From positions 1 to 21,598 of the forward strand of contig JAUWIQ010000002.1 in the NCBI GenBank assembly GCA_030605285.1: a stretch of DNA of 21,598 bases, given 5' to 3'. The translations under genes were made by a program, and so were the position numbers. Below are positions 1 to 7,627 of this stretch, piece after piece. The notes beneath the pieces were generated by a model that worked only from the letters and a program-made list of their open reading frames with translations, made no database searches and was not told the origin of the DNA. The DNA comes from Planctomycetota bacterium (lineage in GTDB: Bacteria; Planctomycetota; Planctomycetia; Pirellulales; UBA7805). The number at the start of each line of letters is the position of its first letter. The stretch's first letter is position 1.

Positions 1-390
1 CTTGAAATTGCGGATCTGATCGAAGCCGATGTGGGAAACTGGGCGGGACGCCATTGGGCAGAAATTGCCAGCAGTGATTCTAATGCCTACGGTCTTTTCA
101 TGGATGATCCTGGTCTCAACCCATATTCTGGAGGTGAAAGTTTCGGCGATGTCGCCGATCGCATTCTTCCGGTATTCGATCGACTGCTCAGCCTCCATAC
201 CGGTGAATCGATTGTCGTCGTCGGCCACAATGTGGTTAATCGAATCTATCTGGCAAAACTGATGGGCATACCACTTTGCAATTCAAGACAGATTAAGCAG
301 TCTAATTGCGGTGTGAACGTCATCCGTGGGGACCTAAATCGCAACCGATTAATTACCCTAAATGCAGTTTTTCACTTGGGATTCGATTGA
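1..390 (+). CDS. Histidine phosphatase (phosphoglycerate mutase-like) family protein, 3' part
   Basis: The frame is open from base 1, so the start lies outside the window; about 129 residues are visible. The second phosphatase His motif is seen as VVVGHNVVNR, preceded by a GGES segment that carries the usual acidic residue, and by an E-x(3)-GNWAGRHWAEI stretch typical of the phosphoglycerate-mutase/cobalamin phosphatase branch. The first RHG motif, which carries the phospho-accepting His, should be upstream and cannot be checked. The family removes or moves phosphate on small molecules or proteins; the substrate cannot be read from this fragment. The stop at 388-390 directly abuts the stop of the convergent gene at 391, leaving no room for a separate terminator. 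Confidence 0.85.
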   Translation, partial: LEIADLIEADVGNWAGRHWAEIASSDSNAYGLFMDDPGLNPYSGGESFGDVADRILPVFDRLLSLHTGESIVVVGHNVVNRIYLAKLMGIPLCNSRQIKQSNCGVNVIRGDLNRNRLITLNAVFHLGFD

Positions 391-1350
391 TCATCGACTG
401 GCTGTCGGTGTGCGTACCGACGGTATGTGCTCTTTTTTTTTACCCCGCCGCAACATCTCCTTGGTAATATCCGTTGGCCTGACACTGCTGGGTCTATCAA
501 AATGTTCTTCGTCGATCAAAGCATCAAACTGCACCTCGAGAAATTCCATAATTGCGATCGGTGCCAAGCGCGTCTTGCTCGCCGAAACATCCACAGTCCG
601 CAAAAACTCAAAGCGATAGGGAAACAAGGTTTCAGTATTCAAAAGAAGGCCCACTTCGACGGGCACCCATTCCGGAAATTTCGATATTATTTTGGACGAA
701 TCCTTGCCATCGCCCTGGGCCAATGATGGACAGATTTCGGCAAGTCGATCGGTACGCCATACGCCTCGCATGGCCCAGACAGTCATTCCGTTCCACTCAA
801 GCTTTACTGCACGGCCAAACTGAAACAACGATTGAATATTTTTCATTAACCCCGGTAGTCCACCCAGACCGATCGCGTTAAGTTCTGGGGAGGAAGTGTC
901 TGCCCCCGTCAACAGTCCTGCGTCACGCAACCTTTGCAAGTCCATGAACCGCAAGTCCTGTTTGTCTGTCATTTCCTCCAACAGCCAAAGCCGCTGACCA
1001 TCATTGACCTGTGTGAAGACAAATTTATCCGCCGCGCTCCGCACTGCCATTTCAAAACGAATTTTCTGGTCCTTCCCCGAACCCTTCTGAAGATATTTTC
1101 CGGGACCAAAGAGATGGTGTCCTAGGAGGTGGACCTGGAATCGCGTAGTCGCCGAAAGCGATTGCTGGGATTCAAGCGCCGCAATCGCCGAATCGAGCAG
1201 TACCTCCCCGCTGGCGGTGCTGGCGAGAACAGCACCAGAAGCAGTTTCTGCAACATCGTGCGGGATCTCCGGTGAATCACCATCGCAGAGGGCAATCGGC
1301 ACCCCAGCAAGGAGTACCACAATGGACAAAATGGAAAAACTCTGCCTCAT
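391..1350 (-). CDS. Exported protein of unknown function, possibly LolA-like fold
   Basis: This gene encodes 319 residues and I do not recognise it as a named gene. The N-terminus (MRQSF then a run of I/L/V to about residue 22) is a signal peptide, with likely cleavage near ALC-DGD. Residues about 63-125 (SATTRFQVHLLG, then GKYLQKG, then NDGQRLWLLEEM) have the rhythm of the LolA/RseB-type beta-sheet superfamily. There, a molten strand set is followed by a 'dg..lW' strand. This is pattern inference, not an alignment. The C-terminus (last 30 residues) is basic and probably disordered. It is monocistronic in this view: convergent with the phosphatase on its left and divergent from the lipoprotein cluster on its right. 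Confidence 0.7.
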   Translation of the reverse strand: MRQSFSILSIVVLLAGVPIALCDGDSPEIPHDVAETASGAVLASTASGEVLLDSAIAALESQQSLSATTRFQVHLLGHHLFGPGKYLQKGSGKDQKIRFEMAVRSAADKFVFTQVNDGQRLWLLEEMTDKQDLRFMDLQRLRDAGLLTGADTSSPELNAIGLGGLPGLMKNIQSLFQFGRAVKLEWNGMTVWAMRGVWRTDRLAEICPSLAQGDGKDSSKIISKFPEWVPVEVGLLLNTETLFPYRFEFLRTVDVSASKTRLAPIAIMEFLEVQFDALIDEEHFDRPSSVRPTDITKEMLRRGKKKEHIPSVRTPTASR

Positions 1351-1563
1351 AGGGGAATCTTGCAGGTTTTATCAAAGAAAGAGGTTGTAACGAGCCGAGG
1401 AAAGTCATCGAAGGCGCTCTTTAATGACCTTGTGCGTCTAAGCGTCTGGACATTTTAGGGAGGCCGGCGCTGCTGGTCCATGTCAGTTAAAAAAGCACTG
1501 GGGACCGTAGTGGTGGCACAAACCGATCTAGGGCCATCGTTGCGACCTATGGGGAACATTCGA
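1351..1563. other. Divergent intergenic region between exported protein and lipoprotein cluster
   Basis: This 213-base stretch lies between two outward-facing genes, so promoters for both should be here. I see no convincing -35/-10 pair on either strand. A GGGAGG at about 1459-1464 looks like a ribosome binding site but is too far from the in-frame ATG at 1480 (about 15 bases) to pair with it well. The upstream ATG at 1480 is in frame with the lipoprotein and would add 28 residues. Confidence 0.4.
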
Positions 1564-2745
1564 ATGAAATTTCGCCGATTCTATTTCCAAATACTGCTCC
1601 TGACCGTAGCAATGGCGGCCTTCGGGTGCCATCGTCATCAGGTCAACAATCTACCTCCCGCCCAAATGCTTATGGAACCTGGCCCTGGTGTAGGTGGACC
1701 GGGACCGGGTGTGATGCTCGGCAATTTACCAACACCTGTGCCCTACAACATTTCGCAAATTGCATTCGAAGGTTCCGACGGGATGCACATCCAGCATGAC
1801 ACGACTGGACAAGGCTTCTTTGCTTCCGAGCCGAAAGTGGTGCCCGCACGGGAAGACTTTCCCCAGGGAGCAATCTATCGCCTAAAACTTACGGATGTCC
1901 CGGGACGACCAGGTGAAGAATACTATCCAACCTTAGAGGTCGGCCCGACGACTGCTCGAACCGAAGCCCATCTGGCTCACAATGCGGTTCCTGTGAAGTT
2001 CACTTCACAAGATTTTGATCAGATTAAGAGTGGCAATTTCGTTACAAAAGTCATCTATCTTCCCGATCCTGAGTATCAACAACTTGCCTTGGCAGCCATC
2101 GAGACACTTGTCAGTACCCGACTCGATCCAGGAGTTGACCCAATTCAGGAAGCGGATCGGCGAGGTTCCATTCTGGCAATCGTGCGGCTTGGCAATAAGA
2201 TCTTGCCGGGTCCGGGCATGGCGAATGGACCCTTCGACCCAAACTGTCCACTTAGCGAAGCACAAAGTGCGAGAAACAATATCCAACAGGTTCAATATCA
2301 ACAACTTGAGGGGCCGGATGGTTTAAACGGGGTACCCGCCGGTTTTCAGATGCCGCAGGGTGGTTTTCCGATGCCGCAGGGTGGTTTCCCGATGCCGCAA
2401 GCGGCAATGGGGATGTCTCCCCCAAATCTAGCCGGCGTCACTACACCTCAATATGGGATGCCCATATCGGGAACGCCTATCGGCCTGCCAGGTCCACCCC
2501 ACATCCCCTTAGGAGTACCCGCAGGATTGCAATCGCATTCGATCAAGAACTGGACGCGGGTTCACATGCCGAAACCGACACGTAGGGTCCATATCAATGT
2601 CGAAGAAAAACCGGGCTACAGCTATCCCAAACCACCGAATAATGTGCGCATCGTTGAAGAAGCATCTCGGGATCACGGACATGCCTTTAAGCAACCCTTC
2701 CAAGACATGTATCAGTGGATTGGGTCGGTATGCCCCTGGTTATAA
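1564..2745 (+). CDS. Proline/glycine-rich lipoprotein (paralogue of the next gene)
   Basis: Residues 1-22 (MKFRRF, a hydrophobic stretch, then AAFGC) form a lipoprotein signal peptide with acylated Cys22. The -3 residue is Ala rather than Leu, so the lipobox is slightly weak. This is why I prefer ATG 1564, with GGGGA about 8 bases upstream, over the in-frame ATGs at 1549 or 1480. The protein is 393 residues. A central domain (about residues 95-215) contains YRLKLTDVPG, PTLEVGP, FVTKVIYLPDPEYQ and ILAIVRLGNKI. The next gene has YRLKVTQ, PTVEI, MVTRVIYVENPQQ and VAILRLGARV in the same order, so the two are paralogues. Then comes a low-complexity region with MPQGGFP repeats, and a C-terminus rich in Pro, His and Lys. 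It is probably an envelope component; the function is unknown. Confidence 0.75.
   Translation: MKFRRFYFQILLLTVAMAAFGCHRHQVNNLPPAQMLMEPGPGVGGPGPGVMLGNLPTPVPYNISQIAFEGSDGMHIQHDTTGQGFFASEPKVVPAREDFPQGAIYRLKLTDVPGRPGEEYYPTLEVGPTTARTEAHLAHNAVPVKFTSQDFDQIKSGNFVTKVIYLPDPEYQQLALAAIETLVSTRLDPGVDPIQEADRRGSILAIVRLGNKILPGPGMANGPFDPNCPLSEAQSARNNIQQVQYQQLEGPDGLNGVPAGFQMPQGGFPMPQGGFPMPQAAMGMSPPNLAGVTTPQYGMPISGTPIGLPGPPHIPLGVPAGLQSHSIKNWTRVHMPKPTRRVHINVEEKPGYSYPKPPNNVRIVEEASRDHGHAFKQPFQDMYQWIGSVCPWL
2341..2399 (+). repeat. 21-bp tandem repeat inside the lipoprotein gene
   Basis: Two nearly perfect 21-base units (2350-2370 and 2371-2391, one base different), with partial copies on both sides, encode QMPQGGFPMPQGGFPMPQ. 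The unit keeps the reading frame. Confidence 0.85.
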
Positions 2746-2826
2746 CAAACAACCGATCCTCGTATCGAGCATCGTCAGAGTAAGTTATTTCGCTACCGTG
2801 GCATCTTAGCTGGTTCATCCAAGACA

Positions 2827-3648
2827 ATGGCCCATTTGCTCCGTCTCTTCTCATCTGCAATGACCGCTTGTTGTCCCATGAGGTACATCAGGTTCATGGC
2901 GGTCGTTGCAATCTGTCTGATAATGATTGTGACCTCCCCGGTACTGGCACAACAGGTGCATTACCGTCATCGCAGCGATATGCCACCGGGAGCCATTGGC
3001 CAATGGCAACTGCAACGGGGTGGACCCTTGCCCGGATATTTCCAGCCTGCCGAGATTACAACCCCCAAAGGGTGCGTCGTCTCTTTGGCAGCAGCGGGTA
3101 TTTTTGACGATCTTCAAGAAAATTCCCGCACCGTGGCCTTCCTGATTGGACAAGTCTATCGCCTCAAGGTAACCCAAATCCTCTTGCATGAGGGAATAGA
3201 AATTTTCCCAACCGTCGAGATCATCGATCGGGTTTATCCCCCTGTATGTCGTGAATTCGAATTTCCGATTCAGATCCAAATCACCCGTGATGATTTGCGA
3301 CAGGCAATTCAAGGAAAAATGGTGACTCGTGTCATCTATGTCGAGAATCCACAGCAAGCACTGCCTGCCGCACAGGAGCCGGATCAGCAATATGCATTTG
3401 ATGTTCGCAAAGGGGATGATCCTTTGCGAGTTGCCGATTCGCTCGGACGGCCGGTTGCAATCCTTAGACTCGGAGCACGCGTACCTGGACCGCAAGGCCC
3501 TGACACCCGCTTTCTGTTCGGTTGTCCCGTTTGGAAGTCGAATCCAAAAATACTGCCCCCTAATCAAAGACAATCATCGCCCATAACTCAAGGCACATCG
3601 CCAAGACTCTCAGAGGGTGTTGGTGACTCCCAAAAGGCTTGGAAATGA
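2827..3648 (+). CDS. Exported protein, short paralogue of the upstream lipoprotein
   Basis: It encodes up to 273 residues. The signal peptide is best read from the internal Met at 2878 (MRYIRF, hydrophobic core, cleavage after VLA before QQVHY). The ATG at 2827 is kept as the outer limit because neither start has a visible ribosome binding site. Unlike its neighbour it has no lipobox Cys, so it should be free in the periplasm or loosely attached. The shared domain runs from about YRLKVTQILL to VAILRLGARVPGP and aligns along its whole length with the upstream gene. The repeat-rich C-terminus of the neighbour is replaced by a short Ser/Pro tail. The stop TGA at 3646-3648 overlaps the next ATG at 3645, so coupled translation with the DUF11-like gene is likely. 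Confidence 0.75.
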   Translation: MAHLLRLFSSAMTACCPMRYIRFMAVVAICLIMIVTSPVLAQQVHYRHRSDMPPGAIGQWQLQRGGPLPGYFQPAEITTPKGCVVSLAAAGIFDDLQENSRTVAFLIGQVYRLKVTQILLHEGIEIFPTVEIIDRVYPPVCREFEFPIQIQITRDDLRQAIQGKMVTRVIYVENPQQALPAAQEPDQQYAFDVRKGDDPLRVADSLGRPVAILRLGARVPGPQGPDTRFLFGCPVWKSNPKILPPNQRQSSPITQGTSPRLSEGVGDSQKAWK

Positions 3649-4826
3649 AGCAGCGCGAGTGTCCGACCAAGTCCAGATCGCGCTGGTGGAACTGGTGGCG
3701 AGTGGCGATCATCGCGACCGGAGCGATTGTGCTCTGTTCATGCCAGACGAGTCCCCGTCAGAATGCTTTTACCGTGGCGGGCGATGCCATTCCGCTAGCC
3801 AACGGCGAGGGGAACTCGGCATCGATTCTAACCAACAACAGCTTGCCACGAACTGCGTGGACCGGGCAGTCCCCGACCGGCTGTAGCCAGTGGCTGCCGC
3901 CAGGCATTTCACCACCCTGGCCGAAAGATGAGTACATCTGCGACGGTGGGGATCACGGCCGCCCAATCCGGATTGCCCCCGACTGGGCGGTCCGGGGCCT
4001 GCAAATGGAAGATACGATTGCTCATTTCGACACACTTGACGGCCGTACGCTCGTAAAGCCTAGCAATAAAGTCTGTATTTATGCACCACGTTTCCGATCG
4101 GTCCGCAGTGTTGTCAGTGCGGACGGCTTTGAGGGTAAAGAGTCGCTAGTTCGTCACGATGTACCAATTCGCATAGAGACCGAAGAAGAAATGCTGGCAG
4201 CCAATACCACGCTACAACAGACGCAAACGGGAGGCGCTGTGAGCTCCAAGCGGGCTACCGCCCAACAACTCAACAGTCCCGGGCTGCAAATGGCTAGCAA
4301 TCTCGGCCTCTTAGAGGCCAATAACGGCCTGAAACCGCATGAAAATTTCCTTTCTTTACAAGATGGCATATATAAACAATCTGAACTCGCAGAACTCACG
4401 ATGCGGACGGAAGCGGCAGCGAACTGGACCATCGATAAGGGAGTCCAAATCCTACTCGACGGCACCGCCGCCGAGGTGGCCACCGGAGACGCCCGCGTGC
4501 AGGCAACGTACACGGTCGATCACGAAAGTAAGCCCAATCTTCGGATCATCAAGATGGCCTCAGCCTGTGTTGCCCAACCAGGTGAAATCGTCGAATTTAC
4601 GCTTCGCTTCGACAACATTGGCAATGAACCGCTGGGGAACGTCACGATTATCGATAATCTGACCACACGGTTGGAATATGTTCCCGAGAGTGAAACCTCG
4701 ACACTTCCAGCAGATTTTGTCACCACGGTCAACGACGGGGCATCCTTGGTCTTGCGCTGGGAAATCACGGATCCCGTGGCCCCTGGCAAGGGAAGCACCA
4801 TCCGGTTCAAGTGTCGCGTTCGCTAA
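3645..4826 (+). CDS. Lipoprotein with C-terminal DUF11-like domain
   Basis: This is a 393-residue protein. The ATG at 3645 overlaps the previous stop as ATGA and has AAAAGG about 8 bases upstream; an in-frame TTG at 3639 is less likely. The N-terminus is positively charged (MKQRECPTKSRSRWW), then hydrophobic, then LCSC, giving acylated Cys33. Five further Cys follow in the mature protein. From about residue 295 (PNLRIIKMASACVAQPGEIVEFTLRF...) to the end the sequence has the DUF11/TIGR01451 pattern: 'G..v.ft....N.G......v.i.D.l...l.yv', ending with an I-R-F-K-C-R-V-R strand. DUF11 occurs in large surface and envelope proteins, including the cysteine-rich OmcB of Chlamydiae, which are related to Planctomycetes. 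An envelope role next to two exported paralogues is likely; the exact function is unknown. Confidence 0.8.
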   Translation: MKQRECPTKSRSRWWNWWRVAIIATGAIVLCSCQTSPRQNAFTVAGDAIPLANGEGNSASILTNNSLPRTAWTGQSPTGCSQWLPPGISPPWPKDEYICDGGDHGRPIRIAPDWAVRGLQMEDTIAHFDTLDGRTLVKPSNKVCIYAPRFRSVRSVVSADGFEGKESLVRHDVPIRIETEEEMLAANTTLQQTQTGGAVSSKRATAQQLNSPGLQMASNLGLLEANNGLKPHENFLSLQDGIYKQSELAELTMRTEAAANWTIDKGVQILLDGTAAEVATGDARVQATYTVDHESKPNLRIIKMASACVAQPGEIVEFTLRFDNIGNEPLGNVTIIDNLTTRLEYVPESETSTLPADFVTTVNDGASLVLRWEITDPVAPGKGSTIRFKCRVR

Positions 4827-4860
4827 AATAGATTTCTCACCTTAAGTCGTACCCATCAAA

Positions 4861-5964
4861 ATGATTTCTAAGTGGCTTGCTGAGCGCACAAATGCTTTTG
4901 ACAGTTCTGGGATCCGTCGCGTCTTTGCTCTGGCTACCTCAATGCATAATCCGATCAACCTGTCGATCGGCCAACCCGATTTCGATGTGCCAAGTGATGT
5001 TCGTCTTGCAGCGGTCGATGCCATTAATAGTAAAAAAAATAGCTACACACTGACGCAAGGAATACCCGTACTGCGGGAAAAGCTACAAGCCGAAATCGAC
5101 AGTCAATACAACCACAAGGACCGTCGTGTGTTTGTAACTAGTGGTACCAGCGGGGGTCTTCTCTTAGCAATTTTTGCACTGGTGAACCCCGGAGACGAGG
5201 TGATTGTCTTCGATCCCTACTTCGTCATGTATGAGCCCTTGGTGAGTCTGGTTGGCGGAACCTGTGTTTTCGTAGACACCTATCCTGATTTCCACATCAA
5301 TGTCAGCAAGGTCGAACCTGCAATTTCCGCACGCACAAAACTAATCCTCTTTAACAGTCCGGCAAATCCAACAGGCGTTGTTACCTCTAAAAAAGACCTC
5401 CAGCAAATCGCGGAACTTGCAGCTCGCCATAACGTTGTTCTCCTCAGCGATGAAATTTACAAATCATTTTGTTACGATGAACCTTTTGTTTCCCCTGCAA
5501 CATTTAACGAACACACGCTCGTTCTAGATGGATTTTCAAAATCGCATGGAATGACCGGCTGGCGGCTTGGATACGCACATGGACCGGCCACAGTCATCGA
5601 GGCGATGATCAAAATCCAACAATACACTTTTGTTTGTGCCCCTCAGCCTGCGCAGTGGGCCGGCCCCGTAGCGATGGATGCTGATATATCGGAAGTCATC
5701 AACAGCTATCGGGAGAAGCGGAATCGATTGCTCGAGGGACTTGCAGGGAAGTATGATATAGAACGCCCTGGAGGGGCCTTCTATATATTCCCTCGAGTTC
5801 CTGAAGGAATCGCCAACCAATTCTTCGCGCGTGCGATGGAACACAATCTACTGATCATTCCAGGCAATATCTTCAGTCGGCACGACACACATTTCCGAAT
5901 TTCCTATGCCGCTAGTGATGAAACCCTCGAACGTGGCATCGAAGTCTTGCGGCACCTAGCATAA
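4861..5964 (+). CDS. Class I/II pyridoxal-phosphate aminotransferase
   Basis: It encodes 367 residues of fold-type I aminotransferase. Seen directly: SIGQPDFDVP near residue 35; NSPANPTG (165-172) with the PLP-contacting Asn169; DEIY (197-200) with the Asp and Tyr that hold the cofactor; and GFSKSHGMTGWRLGY, with Lys227 as the Schiff-base lysine and Arg235 for the PLP phosphate. The C-terminal HFRISYA supplies the substrate carboxylate arginine. The closest families are aspartate/aromatic aminotransferases of subgroup I-gamma; the substrate cannot be decided from motifs. It starts 34 bases after the DUF11-like gene and on the same strand, so it may be co-transcribed, but nothing else links it to the envelope genes. 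No clear ribosome binding site precedes the ATG. Confidence 0.9.
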   Translation: MISKWLAERTNAFDSSGIRRVFALATSMHNPINLSIGQPDFDVPSDVRLAAVDAINSKKNSYTLTQGIPVLREKLQAEIDSQYNHKDRRVFVTSGTSGGLLLAIFALVNPGDEVIVFDPYFVMYEPLVSLVGGTCVFVDTYPDFHINVSKVEPAISARTKLILFNSPANPTGVVTSKKDLQQIAELAARHNVVLLSDEIYKSFCYDEPFVSPATFNEHTLVLDGFSKSHGMTGWRLGYAHGPATVIEAMIKIQQYTFVCAPQPAQWAGPVAMDADISEVINSYREKRNRLLEGLAGKYDIERPGGAFYIFPRVPEGIANQFFARAMEHNLLIIPGNIFSRHDTHFRISYAASDETLERGIEVLRHLA

Positions 5965-6157
5965 CGTACCCCGAGAAGCCCTTGTGTGGTTCTAGAGATT
6001 TCCAAGCGCGACTGTTGAGAAATAGTCGGACAAAGGAGTATTTTGGACACGCTCCGGATTAGGAAACCCCGAAACTGTGAGACAAACCGACATGCCCCGA
6101 AATGATACCGCCAGCGATCCCAGTCAGGAACTGTAATTCCCAGTCAGGAACTGTAAT
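5965..6157. other. Convergent intergenic region
   Basis: This 193-base stretch separates the ends of two convergent genes. I see one weak stem (CGACT...AGTCG, 6009-6028, 10-base loop) without a T tract, and a 20-bp duplication at the right end. There is no convincing terminator and no gene. Confidence 0.4.
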
Positions 6158-6158
6158 T
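6119..6158. repeat. Perfect 20-bp tandem duplication at the stop codon of the HhH/H1-like gene
   Basis: Bases 6119-6138 are repeated exactly at 6139-6158. The second copy runs into the stop codon (6158-6160, minus strand) of the neighbouring gene. Each unit contains CAGTCAGGAACTG. Confidence 0.9.
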
Positions 6159-7123
6159 CATCGCGGCTTTCTTTTAGAAGACCGACTGCTCACGGCCTTC
6201 CTCGTTGACTTTTTCGTGGACACTCTCTTTTTGGGTGATTTCTTTGCAACCTTCTTTTTGGTAGTCACCCGCCCCTTTGTTTTTGATTTTGCCACCACTT
6301 TTTTCTTTTTACCAAGAGGGGCCTTCTTGGTCGTTTTACCGACTTTTGTAGTGGAAGCCAGGGCCTTCTTGACTGCAGCCTTCTTAACGGCAGCCTTCTT
6401 AACGGCCCCTGCTGCAGCCGCCTTCGCGGCGATATCCTTTTTGCTCCGTCGCTTCGGCAATCGGTCCTTGGCGTCGGGTGCGATTTCAAGCAAGATCTTA
6501 CGCACCGCCGGGCCGTACGGAGCACGCAAAAAGTCCGCCCCCAGTTGGTTCAACAGCGATCCAAATTCGATCCCCTTGTTCTTAGGGATTGCCCTTTCTA
6601 ACCCGGGCACTGATCGAGCGGACCTTTCCTTTTCCGTAACGACACCAATAACGTAGAGGGCTGCGAGGCCACCACGGCCAATAGGTATGGAGTGGCCCAC
6701 CAGGGACACCTGGGTTACATAGGAAACAGTAAAGGGAGTCACTCCCTTCAATTTATGCAACTTCTTTACCGCAACACCAATATTTTCCTTCTTTAATTGC
6801 TCTAATTCGAAGGAATAGTTGGTTTCAAAAACACTCTGCAGGACTCGTTTTACGCGCGTTCCGGCGGCCAGCGAATCAGGCAACATATGCATCGATTCAC
6901 TGAGTTCCGTAGCCGTACTTACCCTGACTTCATTCCAATCGTAGTAATGGGTTTCGAGTGCAGCGACTGCACGGTCCGCCATATCTGCCGTTGCATCTTC
7001 CAGACAGCAAGCATAAAGCAGTTGATGCAACATCGGCAGCTGCAGATTTGGCGAAACCGACTTGTAATGTTTTTTGAGCAGCCTATGTGTTTTAACCAAG
7101 AGAGTACTACGATTCGCTGACAT
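6158..7123 (-). CDS. HhH-GPD-like (endonuclease III-like, inactive) domain fused to histone H1-like lysine-rich tail
   Basis: This is a 321-residue protein. Residues about 30-222 follow the helical plan of HhH-GPD DNA glycosylases: LHQLLYACCLEDATADMADRA, a 'LPDSLAAGTRVKRVLQ' segment, then a hairpin LHKLKGVTPFTVSYVTQV (122-139). In endonuclease III the hairpin is LPGVGRKTANVVL, with catalytic Lys at the position of Phe131 here. The later catalytic Asp (V-D-T-H) aligns with the IGRGG segment (148-152), which has no Asp. The four Fe-S cysteines after the domain are also missing. Residues about 223-321 are Lys/Ala/Ser/Thr-rich (AAVKKAAVKK, KKKKVVAKSK, STKKSTRK), like bacterial H1-like proteins. 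A DNA-binding or nucleoid role is inferred. It lies 79 bases downstream of rbfA on the same strand. Confidence 0.75.
   Translation of the reverse strand: MSANRSTLLVKTHRLLKKHYKSVSPNLQLPMLHQLLYACCLEDATADMADRAVAALETHYYDWNEVRVSTATELSESMHMLPDSLAAGTRVKRVLQSVFETNYSFELEQLKKENIGVAVKKLHKLKGVTPFTVSYVTQVSLVGHSIPIGRGGLAALYVIGVVTEKERSARSVPGLERAIPKNKGIEFGSLLNQLGADFLRAPYGPAVRKILLEIAPDAKDRLPKRRSKKDIAAKAAAAGAVKKAAVKKAAVKKALASTTKVGKTTKKAPLGKKKKVVAKSKTKGRVTTKKKVAKKSPKKRVSTKKSTRKAVSSRSSKRKPR
6363..6407 (-). repeat. 15-bp tandem repeat encoding AAVKK units
   Basis: Three 15-base units (6363-6377, 6378-6392, 6393-6407) encode AVKKA-type pentapeptides at the start of the H1-like tail. The last two differ only at the final base. 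Confidence 0.85.
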
Positions 7124-7202
7124 ATTCCTATACTCAAACCATTATTTCTAGATGGACTTTGACAAACTGGCCTGCCAGCAACTCAACGCAGCAAACCACC
7201 AC

Positions 7203-7574
7203 TCAATCCTCGCCTGCTTGGTCTTCCTCCCGATCAGGCAATACGGACTGTAAAATTTCGTTTATTTCGATGGATTTTTTGACACCCAAATCCAACACAA
7301 ACTTCAATCTCGGTGTGTAGCGAGTATCGATTCGTTTTGCGATTTTCGCTTGCAAATATCCCGCAGCATGTTGAAGACCGTAGATACATAGTTGTTGTTG
7401 TTTCTCATCCCCCATCACTGAGACATAAACCCGTGCACTGCGCATATCTCGCGACACCTCAACATTGGTGACTGTTACATTATCAATCCGAGGATCCTGC
7501 AGGTCTCTTAAGATGGAAATGCCAACGACTTCGCGAATAGCCTGTGCAGCCTTCTGCAAACGACGAGATATCAT
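7203..7574 (-). CDS. rbfA: Ribosome-binding factor A
   Basis: It encodes 123 residues, the usual length. RbfA binds the 30S subunit and helps mature the 5' end of 16S rRNA. Seen here: the conserved N-terminal RRLQKAAQAIREVVGISILRDLQDPRI segment, the VTVTNVEVSRDMRSARVYVSVMG strand pair of the KH-like fold with its Arg-rich contact surface, and RYTPRLKFVLDLGVKKS near the C-terminus. It starts at ATG 7574, 53 bases after infB, which is the standard nusA-infB-rbfA order. No clear ribosome binding site is visible, so it may depend on translation from infB. Confidence 0.95.
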   Translation of the reverse strand: MISRRLQKAAQAIREVVGISILRDLQDPRIDNVTVTNVEVSRDMRSARVYVSVMGDEKQQQLCIYGLQHAAGYLQAKIAKRIDTRYTPRLKFVLDLGVKKSIEINEILQSVLPDREEDQAGED

Positions 7575-7627
7575 AAAAAACGCTCAATTGAATTGGAGAG
7601 AGGTGTGAACCAAAGAAAGTTTCCAGC

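Noticed and set aside
6102..6656. Plus-strand open frame of 184 residues over the H1-like tail
   Set aside because: It is the complement of the Lys/Ala-rich tail: runs of Phe and Leu with no family pattern and no ribosome binding site.
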